NCBI GenBank assembly: GCA_025677815.1
Contig: JAIXMP010000015.1
Span: 310,001-374,000, forward strand
Length of the DNA: 64,000 bases
Direction of reading: 5' to 3'
DNA from: Phascolomyces articulosus
Lineage: Eukaryota > Mucoromycota > Mucoromycetes > Mucorales > Lichtheimiaceae
Shown one piece after another: positions 24,992-36,670 of this stretch. The translations under genes were made by a program, and so were the position numbers. The notes below the pieces were generated by a model that was not told the DNA's origin, did no database searches, and saw nothing but the letters and a program-made list of their open reading frames with translations. Numbering within the stretch: position 1 is the stretch's first letter; every line of letters starts with the position of its first letter.

Positions 24992-27900
24992 ATGACGGAT
25001 TCATGGGATCGTACTATATTTGACAAGGAATTAAAAGCAATCTTGGACGCCAAACTTCCAGTATCTGCGTCTAAAATTACTTCACTTCAATCCTTAGCTA
25101 TTTCACATCCACAGGTAAAGAGAAAAAAATATCATGTATATTTTTTCAGATCAGTAAAAAAAACACAACACAGGAAAAAAAAGGAACCTAATTATAACAC
25201 ACCTTATTTTTTTGGGTATATTTTTTTTTCAATAGCATCATAATTATATTGTTCAATGTATTATACGATTCATTGAGTCAGCACCACCCGATTATCGATT
25301 AGCAGGATTATATGTTGTGGACGCTATATCACGAGCTGCTTTCAAGTTGGTACGAAAAAGTAACGAACATGATCATCGAAAACCTGCAGAAGTTGAAGGA
25401 TATATAAGACGTTTTGGAATTGTATTGCGTGATGATTCATTAGTAGGATGTTTCCAACCTTGCAGTACGAAGGATAAGGTGAGATATGATGATTTTTTCT
25501 CTCTTTGCATTATGGAAGTTGTGAGGGAGGGAGGGGATTCCTATATATATTATCTGTATTATCACAAACACACACACTACCTACAAGAATGTCAAAAAGG
25601 TAAAGAGAGAAAATGAAAGGGAATAAAACGAGAGAATCCTGCCATATTTTTACGCGTTCATGAGAAGAATTTGTTATTTTTTACAAAAAAAAAACAAGTA
25701 TATATCCATGTCGCTCTCTCTCTCTTCCATTCCTCTCTATGCCTTTTTTCGATTCTTCAATCTTCAAGAAGACGAAAAAAGAATATGGATACATCGCAGA
25801 AAATGTTGTCAAAAGGTGGTCTATTACCTGTATCCTTTTCTTCTTCTTTTTTTATGTATATGAAGATGAAGATATGAGAAAATGGGCATGTGGTTTGTTT
25901 GTATTTTTCTTTTTTTCCCTTTATAAATTCCAAAACATATTTTACTATCAATATTACCTCTTTATTCGTCCCAATCAAAAAAAAGGGAAAAAATACCCTA
26001 TTCTTATATAACATTCTTATATTGAAATATATAAACAATATCACTCAAACATAACATGAACCCATACGTTATATTAAAATAAAATATAGGAAAAAGTCAA
26101 AAAAACACTCGATATCTGGGAACAGGGAAACATTTATTCAAAAGAACTGGTGGAATATTTAAAACAATCATTCATGAAAGATACTTCGGGAACGACCCAA
26201 GTTGACCTTAATTCTACTGCTACATCATATCCTACAAGTCATTCAAGTGGTAATGTTTTGCAACAAATGAGTACAACAGGTGCATATTCTTTTTTATTAT
26301 TGTTATTATCATTCTTATTATTAGTGAAATATAAAAAAATTGCGCAATTTTTTATGCGGATGAAACAAAAAAAAAGATGTACACACATATAAAGAAGAGA
26401 TGGGAAAGGCTTCTGGATGATCTTTATGATCTTAAAAAAGATCTCGTTGGTCGCAAGGGATAGATGAAATTGGAGATACATATACATCTGCTGGATTGGA
26501 AAACATAAAGAAAAGGGAAGAGGAGGGGGAACTGCGCGTGGATGATTTGATGTCATTAAACAAACCCGTTGTCTCTTTTTTTGTTTACTCTATAGTATCA
26601 ACAGCACCCGCAGTCGATGCCGAATCTTTATTAGCTCGAATTTCGTCAATTGGAGGACTTGGTAGCTTGACAAATGCCATTTCGAATGCTCCACCATCAC
26701 AGCCATTACCACCATCGCAACCACCATTACCTACTGCACCAGTTTCTAACGGCTCTACTGGACTTCCACCTGCTTTGGCTCAATTATTAGGTATCAATGC
26801 AAATCCTATGGGACCTGCACCTACAGCAGCACCTTTGACAACAGCTGTATCATCACCCATGGCATCATTGCAACACCAACCACTTCAACCCCAGCAACAA
26901 CAGCAAACAATGCAAAATTATGATGGAAATATGATACAGCCATCATCATTCCAACCTAATCGAAACAATCCAACTGATCCTCGTTTACGATCACAAGGTT
27001 CACCACCTCATAGGATGGATCCACGTACACAACAGCAACATTCCATGAATGCAAATAACATGCCATTAGGTACACGCGGTAATCAGGCATTACCTTCACA
27101 AACAGCACGTTCAAGACCATCCCGTTGGGGTCAAGATACTGGTGGTCCTGTTCAACAGCAACAACAGCCACCACAAAGACAGTTATCACCTATGCATACT
27201 CAAAATAATCATAAAAGAGTTCGGGATAATAATTGGTCTACTGAACCCTCAATGGATAATCATCGTCGTCAACATCAACATCAACGAAGATCACCACCTG
27301 CTTCACCACGACATCAACAAAATCGTCCCACACGACGTAGAACAAGTTTACCAGGTCCTATTCCAGATCCTACACTACCAAAAGGAAGTATTCGAGGTAA
27401 TTATCTTATTTATTATCATTATTATTCTACTGATCTATTGCTATGTCGGTCATCTTTTATAAATAAACTTGATAATAATAACAATCATAATAAAATGATG
27501 TCCTTTTTTTTATCTTTTTAAAGTGGTAACACGTACATTATTTGTCGGACCTCTTCCGGGATGGTTTGTGAAGGAAGATGTTGCCGATATCTTTGAGAAA
27601 TATGGCGAGTTACACAGCATTATCGTAAGTTTCACATTTTATTTGTCAGATGGGCTGAAAAACTTAAACTCACAAAAACAATAAATCATTTCAATTAGAT
27701 GAGTAAAAAAACAAAAACAAGAACCAATGCATTTTTAAAATATACAAATCGTTCAAGTTTAGAAGCTGCTAAACTGGATACAACAGAGCTTACCATTGAA
27801 AATATTCAAGTCAAGGTAAAAATAGTACATGTTTCATGATGATAATAGAACAATCTAAACTAATGAAAACTTTATTTTATTTATAATAATTTACGTCATA

Positions 27901-28675
27901 TACACACATACACCCCGTGTGCCTTGTTTCTCTATTACTTTTACTTTGTTCTAACAAATAAAACAATAAAAAAAAGGTGAATTATGGATTTGGATTTGGT
28001 CCTCGTAAACTCTTTGATTATGAACAAGGTGTTTCCATTATTCCATTGAATGAATTATCCGAAGATGAAAAATCAAGTCTGGTGACTGCACCCATCGGTG
28101 GATTCCAAGGATTACCTGTCCATGATCAAATGACAATTGAAGAGCCTGAAGTAGAATACCGTCCTGAATGGAAAATGGATGAAAATACTGGTACATCTAA
28201 ACCTACTACAAGTGGAGGTGGAGGAGGACGTAGAACACGTAATAATAATAATAATAATAATAATAATGATCATCATCATGATGGAGAAGGAAGAGGAAAT
28301 CGTGGTAATCGTCGAAAGCGTAGACGTTTTGATTCAGATAATGATCAATATGAGAATGATCACCATCACAACAATAACCATCATCATCACAGAAATAATA
28401 ATCATCATCATGAGCAACAAAATTCTACTGCTGATCCTGCTTGGATGGAAAGACCATACCCTGTTCAACAGATGCAAGTACCCCCACCACGGCAACAGCA
28501 ACCCACTTCCAACGTATCCAATGTACCACCAAACTTTTTCTTTGATATGCAACAACGACTTAATCAACAGGAACAACAAATTCAACAGCACCAACAGCAG
28601 GATCATCGGGATAATGGAGATGGAGCAGGCTATTATCAACAGCAACAACAACAACCAAACAACGATTATTCATAA
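24992..28675 (+). CDS. SEB1: CID-RRM transcription termination factor, Nrd1/Seb1 type
   Basis: Exons: 24992-25114, 25236-25478, 26090-26279, 26596-27396, 27524-27624, 27699-27815 and 27977-28675, 757 aa. Residues about 1-150 form a CTD-interacting domain (AGLYVVDAISR, then KVKKTLDIWEQG), which in relatives binds phosphorylated RNA polymerase II tail. A Pro/Gln-rich linker with arginine patches follows. The RRM has RTLFVGPLP as RNP2; it is followed by NYGFGFGPRKLFDYEQG, a stretch typical of Nrd1 and Seb1 after the RRM, and EEPEVEY. The C-terminus is Asn/His/Gln-rich. The role is 3' end formation and termination of non-coding and coding transcripts (family knowledge). Intron 2 (612 bp) is long for this window. 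Confidence 0.92.
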
Positions 28676-28859
28676 ATATTTTCTATACTTTACCAAAAAA
28701 AAAAAGAAATGTATTATATATAATTTAGCATCCATATTATTAAAAAAGAACCTTTGCATATCTTCATTCAAACACTTTATTTTATAATAACAGTGTTTTT
28801 GCATTAATGACAAACTGTTTATGTTATGTTATGTTGTGCTGCTTGTGCGTGTGTGCGTG

Positions 28860-28914
<55 letters not shown>

Positions 28915-29056
28915 CAATTCCCGTATGACATTTACGGAAAAGTCTCACTGATGATAAAAAAAAAATAACCAAGCTTTTCTTCTTGTGTCTTTCTTCTTTC
29001 TTTTTCTTTTTTCTTTATATACTATACTTTAACAAACTATTTTATAAAATAAAATA
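28676..29056. other. Intergenic region with GT microsatellite
   Basis: This region lies between two tandem + strand genes. It carries the GT repeat listed separately and a pyrimidine-rich CTTCTTTC-type stretch at 28978-29015 ahead of the next ATG. No gene is seen. Confidence 0.6.
28844..28912. repeat. (TG)n microsatellite
   Basis: About 69 bases of TG dinucleotides, interrupted by CG three times in the first third and pure afterwards. It is a simple repeat, likely variable in length. Confidence 0.95.
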
Positions 29057-31952
29057 ATGCGTCAAAAACTTCCAAATGGATACGAATTTGATTCCACTAT
29101 TCCTCATCCTATCACTTTTCGAAATCCTGAAGGAAACGTTTTTGAAGTATTGATATTGGCTAGTAACGTGGTACGCGTTCGACACTTTACAAAAAATACC
29201 ACTCATAAACAACAACCGCAACAAAGTGATACCTATTACGAAGGTTTCAAAGTAAAAAAGAGTAAAAAACAACAATCTGATCAAATTCAAGTGGAAACGC
29301 CTTTATTACGCATTGTCATTGAATTGCCGAGCTTACGTCTTGTTTGGTATGACAAGGAAAAAGACCCGCATAAACCTTTTTCAGAAGATCTTTTCCGTCG
29401 AGCCTATGCTTATCAACCATTATCTTCCCCTAACAACACGGATAACGATGGTGGATGTGGAGGTGCAATATGGCATTATCGAAAACGTTACCATGATGAT
29501 GCTTACTTTGGATTGGGGGAACGAACAGGACCAATGAATCTTTCAGGCCGACGATTTCGATTAGAACGATTGGATAGTATGGGATATGATGCTGAAACAC
29601 AAGATCCATTATATAAATTTTGTCCATTTTATGTCACATTATCTACAACAACAAAACGTGCGCATGGTATTTATTATCAAAATTTTTCAACCACCACTGT
29701 TGACTTTGGTCAAGAATTGGATGCTGTAAGTTTACTCGAATATATTAGTTTCGGAGTACTACGTGAAAAGGAAAAGTAACAACCGGATTGTTAATAATAA
29801 TAATATGTTGCTGGGGGATAGATGTGGGGTCCATATACATGTTATCATGCAGAATCAGGACCTTTGGATTATGTCATGATTTATGGTCCAACTGTTTCAT
29901 CTATTGTCCGATCCTTTGGTATATTAACCGGTACCGCGCGTCATTTACCACCCCGTTTCTCATTTGGCTATCTTGCCTCTTCGATGGGTTATGCTGAAAG
30001 CGACGATGCACAAACACAAATTGAACAATTTGCAAAACAATGTCGTAAACATGACATACCATGTGATGGTATGCATTTATCTTCTGGATACACCGTCATG
30101 TCTGACAGTGGTGATCGATGTGTATTTACATGGAATAAACAACGTTTCCCGCAACCAGAAAAAATGGCTGCACGATTAAAAGCGGCTGGAATTCATGTTT
30201 TCGCCAATGTCAAACCATGGTTATTACATCAAAGCCATCCAGATTTTGAACCATTGAAAAAAGAACGAGGATTGGTATGGGATGATGAAAATGATAAACC
30301 AAGTACAGTCTTACAATGGCGTGCAGGACGATATACCATGGGTGATGCAAGTTATATTGATTTTACAAGTCAAGCAGGTTATACCTATTGGCAAACGCAA
30401 TTAAAGACACAATTGGTGGATAAAGGATTTTTACCATGGCTTGATAATAATGAGTTTTCCATGTTGGATGATCAACATAGTTATGCATGTCAAGTGGAAC
30501 CCAAATCTTATGATGACCCCGTTGGGTTGTTTGTACCTTCCATGTCAGAATTGACAAATAAAAGAACATGTGCAAGAAATGTGGGAACACCTATACAAAC
30601 GTTATTGATGGCACAAGCATCATATCAAGTTTTACGTGATGCTGCACCTACTCAACGCCCTTTTCTGATTACACGCTCTTCGGTACCCTTTGTTCAACAA
30701 CTGGTGAATCAAACTTGGAGCGGTGATAATGATACCCATTGGAAAACAATTCGGTTTAATATTTCCATGGGTGTGGGTGCATCCTTATGTGCCATACCTA
30801 GTGGCTACGGTCATGATGTTGGCGGGTAAAAAAAATTAAATTTTCTTTTATGTCTCAGTGGATTAGAAAATTGAATATGTAGAAGGTAACGTTAATTGGA
30901 TAAAAATAGATTTGCTGGACCAAAACCTGATCCAGAAATGTTTGTTCGATGGGTCCAACAAGGTATCTTTTGGCCAAGATTCTGTATTCATTCTTTCAAT
31001 ACGGACGATACTATCACTGAACCATGGATGGTAAGTCTTTTTTTCAGTAGCCGTAGATTTCTGGGGACCCTCTCCCAAAAAGATAAGAATTCTAACTTTT
31101 TACATATCGTAGTATCCTGAAGTATTACCAACCATTCGAGATGCAATACATTTAAGATACAAACTTATTCCCTATTTATATTCCCTGCATGTCATCCATG
31201 CCTATCGAAATAACGAACCATTGATTCGACCTCTCCTTTACGATCATCAAGATGATCCAGAAACATTTAATCAACAATTTGAATTTAAACTTGGACCTAA
31301 TATGTTGATCGCACCTGTTGCTCTTCCGGATGAAACTCAACGATCCATTTACTTACCTCTTGGCACTGCATGGTATCACTACCAATCTGAAAAATACTTT
31401 GTAGGTGGACAAACAGTGACAGTGGATAGTTCACTCAAAGACGCTGCAGCACCCCTTTTTATCAAGGCTGGATCGATGGTTTGTTTTGGAAAAGTGATGA
31501 ACAATGTACATCAAATGCCTGATGATGAACGACGTGTACAGATATTCCCTGAAAGATGGAACAAGAAGGAGGATGAAGATGATGAAAGTGGTGGGAGTAA
31601 AATTAAAAGACACACATTTACCATGATTGAAGATGATGGCAAGACGCTATATCATGAATTAGAAGGTCGAGCTTATACAGAAGTACAAGTATGGATGGAA
31701 GCTGGCCCAGATATAATCAAGGTTGGATTGAAGATTCTTAATGATGGTTATTTTCCAGATTATGATACAGTGTGGGTTACTTGTCCTATTGCAAGTGAAA
31801 CGCGTCGTTTGGTATTTATTGATCCACAGTTGAACGAAGTCATGAATATACAAGATTTCCCTCGTATGGTAGATGATCATACAATGCATTGTTATTACGG
31901 ATTACCATTACCATTAAATAGCAAAAAGAAAGAGAAATCAAAAGTTATTTAG
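29057..31952 (+). CDS. Glycoside hydrolase family 31 enzyme (alpha-glucosidase/alpha-xylosidase type)
   Basis: Four exons: 29057-29725, 29822-30825, 30910-31030 and 31113-31952, 877 aa. GH31 features in order: N-terminal beta domain with YFGLGERTGP, ESGPLDYVMIYGP before the barrel, PRFSFGYLAS, the nucleophile region GFLPWLDNNEF (Asp about residue 431), ITRSS, and the acid/base TWSGDNDTHW (Asp about 525). IPSGYGHDVGG and FAGPKPDPEMFVRW follow, with PLLYDHQDDPETF and FKLGPNMLIAPV at the end. Both catalytic Asp residues are present, so it should be active on alpha-linked sugars. No signal peptide is seen, pointing to a cytosolic enzyme (inference). Which alpha-glycoside it cuts cannot be read from the sequence. 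Confidence 0.93.
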
Positions 31953-32137
31953 TTCCTTTAGCTATAAATGTAATATTATTTTAGCCAAGCAATGGTAAAA
32001 AAAAGAGCTGCGCATTTGAAATCGTTTTTATTTCTTTCTCCATTTTACATCGTTGTTTTTTATTATCTTTTAAAAAAGCACAAAATCATTCATATCTTAT
32101 CCCTATTTTATTTAATACATTTAAAAGAACACCCAAA

Positions 32138-33566
32138 ATGGATGAAAATCGTTATTCCATGCTTCAAGTAGCATTAAAATATTTAGATGAAAACCGTATA
32201 TCTGGTGTCCACATTTTTTCTGGCCAAACTTCAGACCCTTATTATGGTCAAGGCAAATCGCGACACTATGATCGTCTCGACATTAGTTTTAGTTACCAAG
32301 GCGATCGTGCTGAAGTTCCATGTACAGTCTTATTATTTTCTATTTCTAAAAAAAGGGGAGCATCATTCGAATGATAGTAAAATAATGCTAAATAAATAAT
32401 GGTCCATCTTATAAAGCAATGTTCTTTTTTTATTATATGATTCAAAAGGTCAAATTGTGTTTGATTCCAGTGACTATGAGTTTCCTCCAGACCTAATTAT
32501 TGATCCTGCATGGCAAAACTTTAGTAGTTTAGAAACGCTTCCTTCGGAATGGCATATTGACAATCCAGAATGCATTCATGAATGGCTTTCTACTTTATGG
32601 CTACATTTTAACCAAATGGTTCGTGTTTTTTCTTTTTTATATTTTTGCATAATAGTAAGTTTTTCCATATCAATAATGATTATTAAAAGTACACTTTTTT
32701 CTGTTTAGTTATTTGGTGAAGAAGAGTATGATCAATTACAAAGTAGTCGAGAATGTACACCTGTATCTACACCGGCAGAACTTCCTCATCCCTCTCTCTC
32801 GGCACCTGCAGCATTCATAGAGCAACAATATCAAGACCTTATTACTTCAACAAGAGAAACATCCATTACTAGTTTTAGTGATGATCGTGAACAGCAACCC
32901 AGTCGATCACATACGACACAACCGGAAATAATGACAATAGAAGACCAAAGTACATCTGTGGAAGAATATGAAAACACCATGGATATTGAGCATCGATCAC
33001 CTATTGAACGAAGAGCATTTATTGAACAATGGATATCAGATATGCCAAAGTGAGTAAAAAATGACTCAGAGACTAAAAAAAAAAAACGAAATTGGGACAA
33101 GTGAAACTGAAAAAAAATCGTCGTTTCTTAATTTATAGCCATGTGATACGATTTGATGCAGATCAATTCTCATCCATTGTGCTCTATATGACGGTAAAAA
33201 TACCGGATGCAATATGGAGCGAAATGTCAATGCATCATCAAAGGCTGTTAAATGATTGTACCACAAAAGTGGGTAAAGCAAAAAATACAGCACCTGCCGT
33301 TGTTCAATGTAAGTTCTTTTTTTTTTTTTTTTTTTTTTTTGCAAACTGATATCTAACTTTAACTTGTCTATCTGCTAATGACCACTATACTATTACGTTT
33401 TGTAGTAACGATGGATGAAGGTTTTCCAGACACACCAATAACAATATTATTAATATCTGCCATCAATTCAGATCCAATAATAAAAGAAGAACCTGAACAA
33501 CGACAATTCGAAATGGGCATGAATACCCATTTGAGTTTAGAAGAAATGTGTGAAAGAGTCAAGTAA
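32138..33566 (+). CDS. BABAM2: BABAM2/BRE-like subunit of BRCC36 complexes
   Basis: Five exons: 32138-32321, 32449-32618, 32709-33049, 33139-33308 and 33406-33566, 341 aa. Two UEV-like halves can be aligned with animal BRE: DRLDISFSYQ, then YEFPPDLIID and NPECIHEWLS match the first UEV (BRE: LPPDFIF, NPECLL), and FIEQWISDMP, VIRFDADQFSSIVLYM and GFPDTPITILL match the second. UEV folds of this family lack the catalytic Cys and act as scaffolds in the BRCC36 deubiquitinase complexes BRISC and BRCA1-A, which cut Lys63-linked ubiquitin. The fungal copy has a Ser/Thr-rich linker in between. Intron 2 has an unusual GTTCGT donor. It lies 185 bp after the GH31 gene. Confidence 0.8.
33310..33341. repeat. 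Poly-T run inside an intron
   Basis: A run of roughly twenty-five T bases in the fourth intron of the BABAM2-like gene, about 70 bases before the acceptor. It is a homopolymer of the kind prone to assembly length error, but it is non-coding. Confidence 0.8.
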
Positions 33567-34000
33567 ATATCATGGTTTTTTATTTCATTTTATAAGATCA
33601 TATAATAATATATTGCTACGGTAACTAATAATAGCCTCAACCATTACTCTACGTAGAGACACGCTAATAGAAGAAATACCCAAGTTTCATTCAGGACTAT
33701 TTGACAATTCTTAAGAAAAATTCCTTGTCATATTAGACATGCGTTTAATCTACGAAAATACCCTTCAAATTCCCATAAAATCTCTCCCTTGTTCGAAACT
33801 CAATCTGCATTGCAGCAACGAAAAAAAAAACCATCCTTTTATATATATTAAATTCAGCTCAGCGTTTCTCAACTCTTTTTTTTAAGCTGCATTACTTCCC
33901 AGATAAGGAAAACACCCTGTATAATTTCATATAAATAATGCCTTTTTTCTTTTACTTTGTCTTTTCTTTTTCCTTTTTTCCTATTTGAATATTTTACATA
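33567..34000. other. Intergenic region
   Basis: This AT-rich stretch lies between two + strand genes. It has CT-rich sequence at about 33950-33983 before the next ATG and nothing else I can name. Confidence 0.5.
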
Positions 34001-34582
34001 ATGAATGATCAAACAAATGAATATGCAAATGCACCTTCCCCCGTAAATCCAGTCAATACTACGGAGGACAAGTTTATCACACGACCAATGCCGAAAAGTG
34101 GTCAAGAACGAGTAGCTGCATTAAAAGACCTAGGGGGTACATTTAAAGAAGGTCATCGTCGAGTATCCAAGATTGCTACACCTACCACGTCTGATACTAT
34201 ACCCTCTTTTATGGATACAAAACGAATCGAGGTGAATTTTTCTACAAAAGTACCCGAAATGTTATAATTTTGTTGGTCTTTTACTATTAGATTTTTTTTA
34301 ATAGTAAGATTAGTTATTTAGTCATGTTACCCTTTTTTCATAAAAAAAAATACCATTCACTTAATTACAAAGAATAATAATAAAGAAAAAAAACTCACAC
34401 ATATATCTATTGTTATATGATCTTTTTTTTTCTCTATATTTATCCCTTTCCCATTTTTTTACCAGGAGCTCTTAAAGAAACCGTCCAAGAGTTTGCAAGA
34501 AGCTGGTCTTGAAGCATTAGCAGATGAACCTGATATCATGGACAATAGATCGGATCCTTCATCACAGGATAAACCGGTTTGA
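34001..34582 (+). CDS. Small hypothetical protein
   Basis: Two exons, 34001-34231 and 34466-34582, 115 aa. The splice joins DTKRIE to ELLKKPSKSLQEAGLEALADEP in phase, and the second exon ends in a stop after QDKPV. The protein is polar, with a Pro/Asn-rich N-terminus, GQERVAALKDLGGTFKEGHRR in the middle and a likely amphipathic helix in the second exon. No signal peptide, membrane span or known motif is seen. Without the splice the first exon would end after 88 residues. I do not recognise the family. Confidence 0.65.
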
Positions 34583-34919
34583 ATATATGTTTTAATAAAA
34601 AAAAAAACAATAATAATAAAAACACAAAGAAAATATGCAAAAATGTACAAAAGTTTTATATAATGGGTGGAGGTTTTTTTTTTCCTTTTTTTTGTAAAAA
34701 AGAATATTGGAAGGTGAAGTGTATCGACGAAACAAAGGAATAGAGCGAGAGAAAGTGTGTGAGAGAGAAGTGCATGAAAAAAGTTTGTTATTGAATATGA
34801 TGTGTGTGTGTATAAATGCAAATAGGTGTTGCTTTTTGGAATTACTTAGTACTTTTTTGTTGTTGTAGTTATTGCTGTTGGTAATGGGATGAAAAGGAAA
34901 GAAAACAAGCCAGTAATTT
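34583..34919. other. Convergent intergenic region
   Basis: This is the 3' to 3' spacer between the small hypothetical gene and RPC34. It holds A- and T-runs and a short GTGTGTGTG run near 34800, and shows no gene. Confidence 0.5.
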
Positions 34920-36352
34920 TTACCAATCCAACCATGTTTTAAAGTATTCACAATTGTATGGATTGACAGGACCATCTTCTACACAAAAGGTAAAGACTGG
35001 ACACTTTCCACATGGGATTTCAGTCATTGCTTCGGTAGGTAATCGACTGGTTGTCTTTCGAACTGCCTTATAAGCCCATGGTACGGATGAATCATCCCCT
35101 TCATCATCACTCATATCTTCATCGAATCCAGCAATATATGGCAGCTTCTTTTCGACTACACCATCATAGACTAAGACGTCAAGTAAACTACCAATATCCT
35201 TGACAGATAAATCAACTGAAGAAATACGAGATTCGGTGATGAAGCGTCGTACTTCAGCTGCAGTTGGGTAATGTTCGTATTCGGCATTAAAGACGGCGTC
35301 ACGGACTTGTTCATTACGTGGGAAACTCTAAATGCCAAAAAAAAAGGGATCATCTTGTTAACTTTTTCTTTCTTTCTCTAAGATGATGTTGCTTTATATT
35401 AAAAAAAATCCCACTTACTCGGGCCATAATATATTTCAAACAGGCCGTCTTTAAACTTTCAATAAATTCGGTATCCAATTCCTGATCAGTATACCATGCA
35501 CCACCAGTTACTTCACTCGATGGTGTCACATTGAATAACATATAAATCTTGCGAGTCGGAAACTAATTGTAATCCAGATCCCATCAAAAAATATCTTGTT
35601 AATAAAGGTCATAGATATAGTCCTTATCCTCGTCCTACCCAAAATCAATATTTACCTTCACATGTTTGACGGCCTTAATTTCTTGTTTCTGTTCTAATGC
35701 TTTCAATGTACGATTCAATACAATAGTATGCAAGTTGGTTTTCTTTTTCAAATCCTTTGTCCAAATGCCCTCGTTGCCAGCGGCACGGATAGCATTGTAA
35801 ACAAATCGTTGTTCATCATTCATACGACTCGCCCTATAAAATATCAAGTTTCATTCCCATTAATTTCTTTCTACATTCGCACATTTATTTCCAAGTAATA
35901 TATTCGTTTGTTGAGTGCTTACTTTTCAGCTTCTCGAAGATCAATCGCGCGCAGCATATTTTCACCATTAATAGTGACAATTTCAAGTGCACTCTATAGT
36001 AAAAAATAAATGACATACTTGTTATGAATGGTCCTATTTTATTGAATCAAAATTCTAATTTTTTATAGATCCAACAACCTACCTTTTTTAATAGGGTATT
36101 CATGGCTTGGTATGCTTCTTGTACACCCATTTCTGGTGGGCGATCACTAAATTTGATTCCATCCTAATAAGCATAATAGATTGAGTTGGTGTGTGTTTAA
36201 AGAAAAACTTTTAATGGTCGAAAAATAAAAAATATTTCACGTGTATGATTCAATGTCTATACCTTGCCCTTCGAATGAGCATATTTATAAAATTGCCATT
36301 CGTCATCGGCCAAACCAAATTTGTTTTCACCTGATGCTGTAGCGTCACTCAT
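34920..36352 (-). CDS. RPC34: RNA polymerase III subunit RPC34/RPC6
   Basis: Six exons in transcription order: 36263-36352, 36083-36163, 35923-35993, 35656-35833, 35419-35562 and 34920-35327, 323 aa, close to the usual length of about 316. A winged helix with NDEQRFVYNAIRAAGNEGIW and LNRTLKALE is typical of the RPC34 tandem winged helices. The C-terminus has PCGKCPVFTFC and VNPYNCEYFKTWL, the four-Cys arrangement reported to hold an iron-sulphur cluster in this subunit. With its partner subunits RPC82 and RPC31 it opens promoters for tRNA and 5S genes. The ATG at 36352 begins the first in-phase exon; all junctions agree in phase. Confidence 0.95.
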
Positions 36353-36670
36353 TTTTTAATAATAATATGTGTGTACGGGCGAACTCCTGTTATGTGGTCA
36401 GCAACGAAAAAAAAAAAAAAAAGAGGAGTTGGGAGCTTCCTGCGATCCAAACTTAAATTTCGCCACACTAGTGACTGCCTACGTCCGAGAATTCATGCAT
36501 ATTTAGGTAACAATGACAACAAATGGGTCATATTTATTTTTACATATAATAGTAATAAGTGTCTACGATGTATATTGAAAAGAAATTGTGTAGAGGAAAA
36601 GGTATGATGGGATGAAAGAAAGGAAGTTTGTGAAAAGTAGCAGTAATAGAGATATCATGGTTTCTTTTTT
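36353..36670. other. Spacer between two minus-strand genes
   Basis: 318 bp that must contain the RPC34 upstream region and the 3' flank of the PFKFB-type gene. Apart from an A-run at about 36408-36422, nothing stands out. Confidence 0.5.

Noticed and set aside
25660..26044. ORFs inside the long intron of the Seb1-like gene
   Set aside because: The CID sequence continues without gap from 25478 to 26090, and the intron ORFs are Phe/Lys-rich, so they are not exons.
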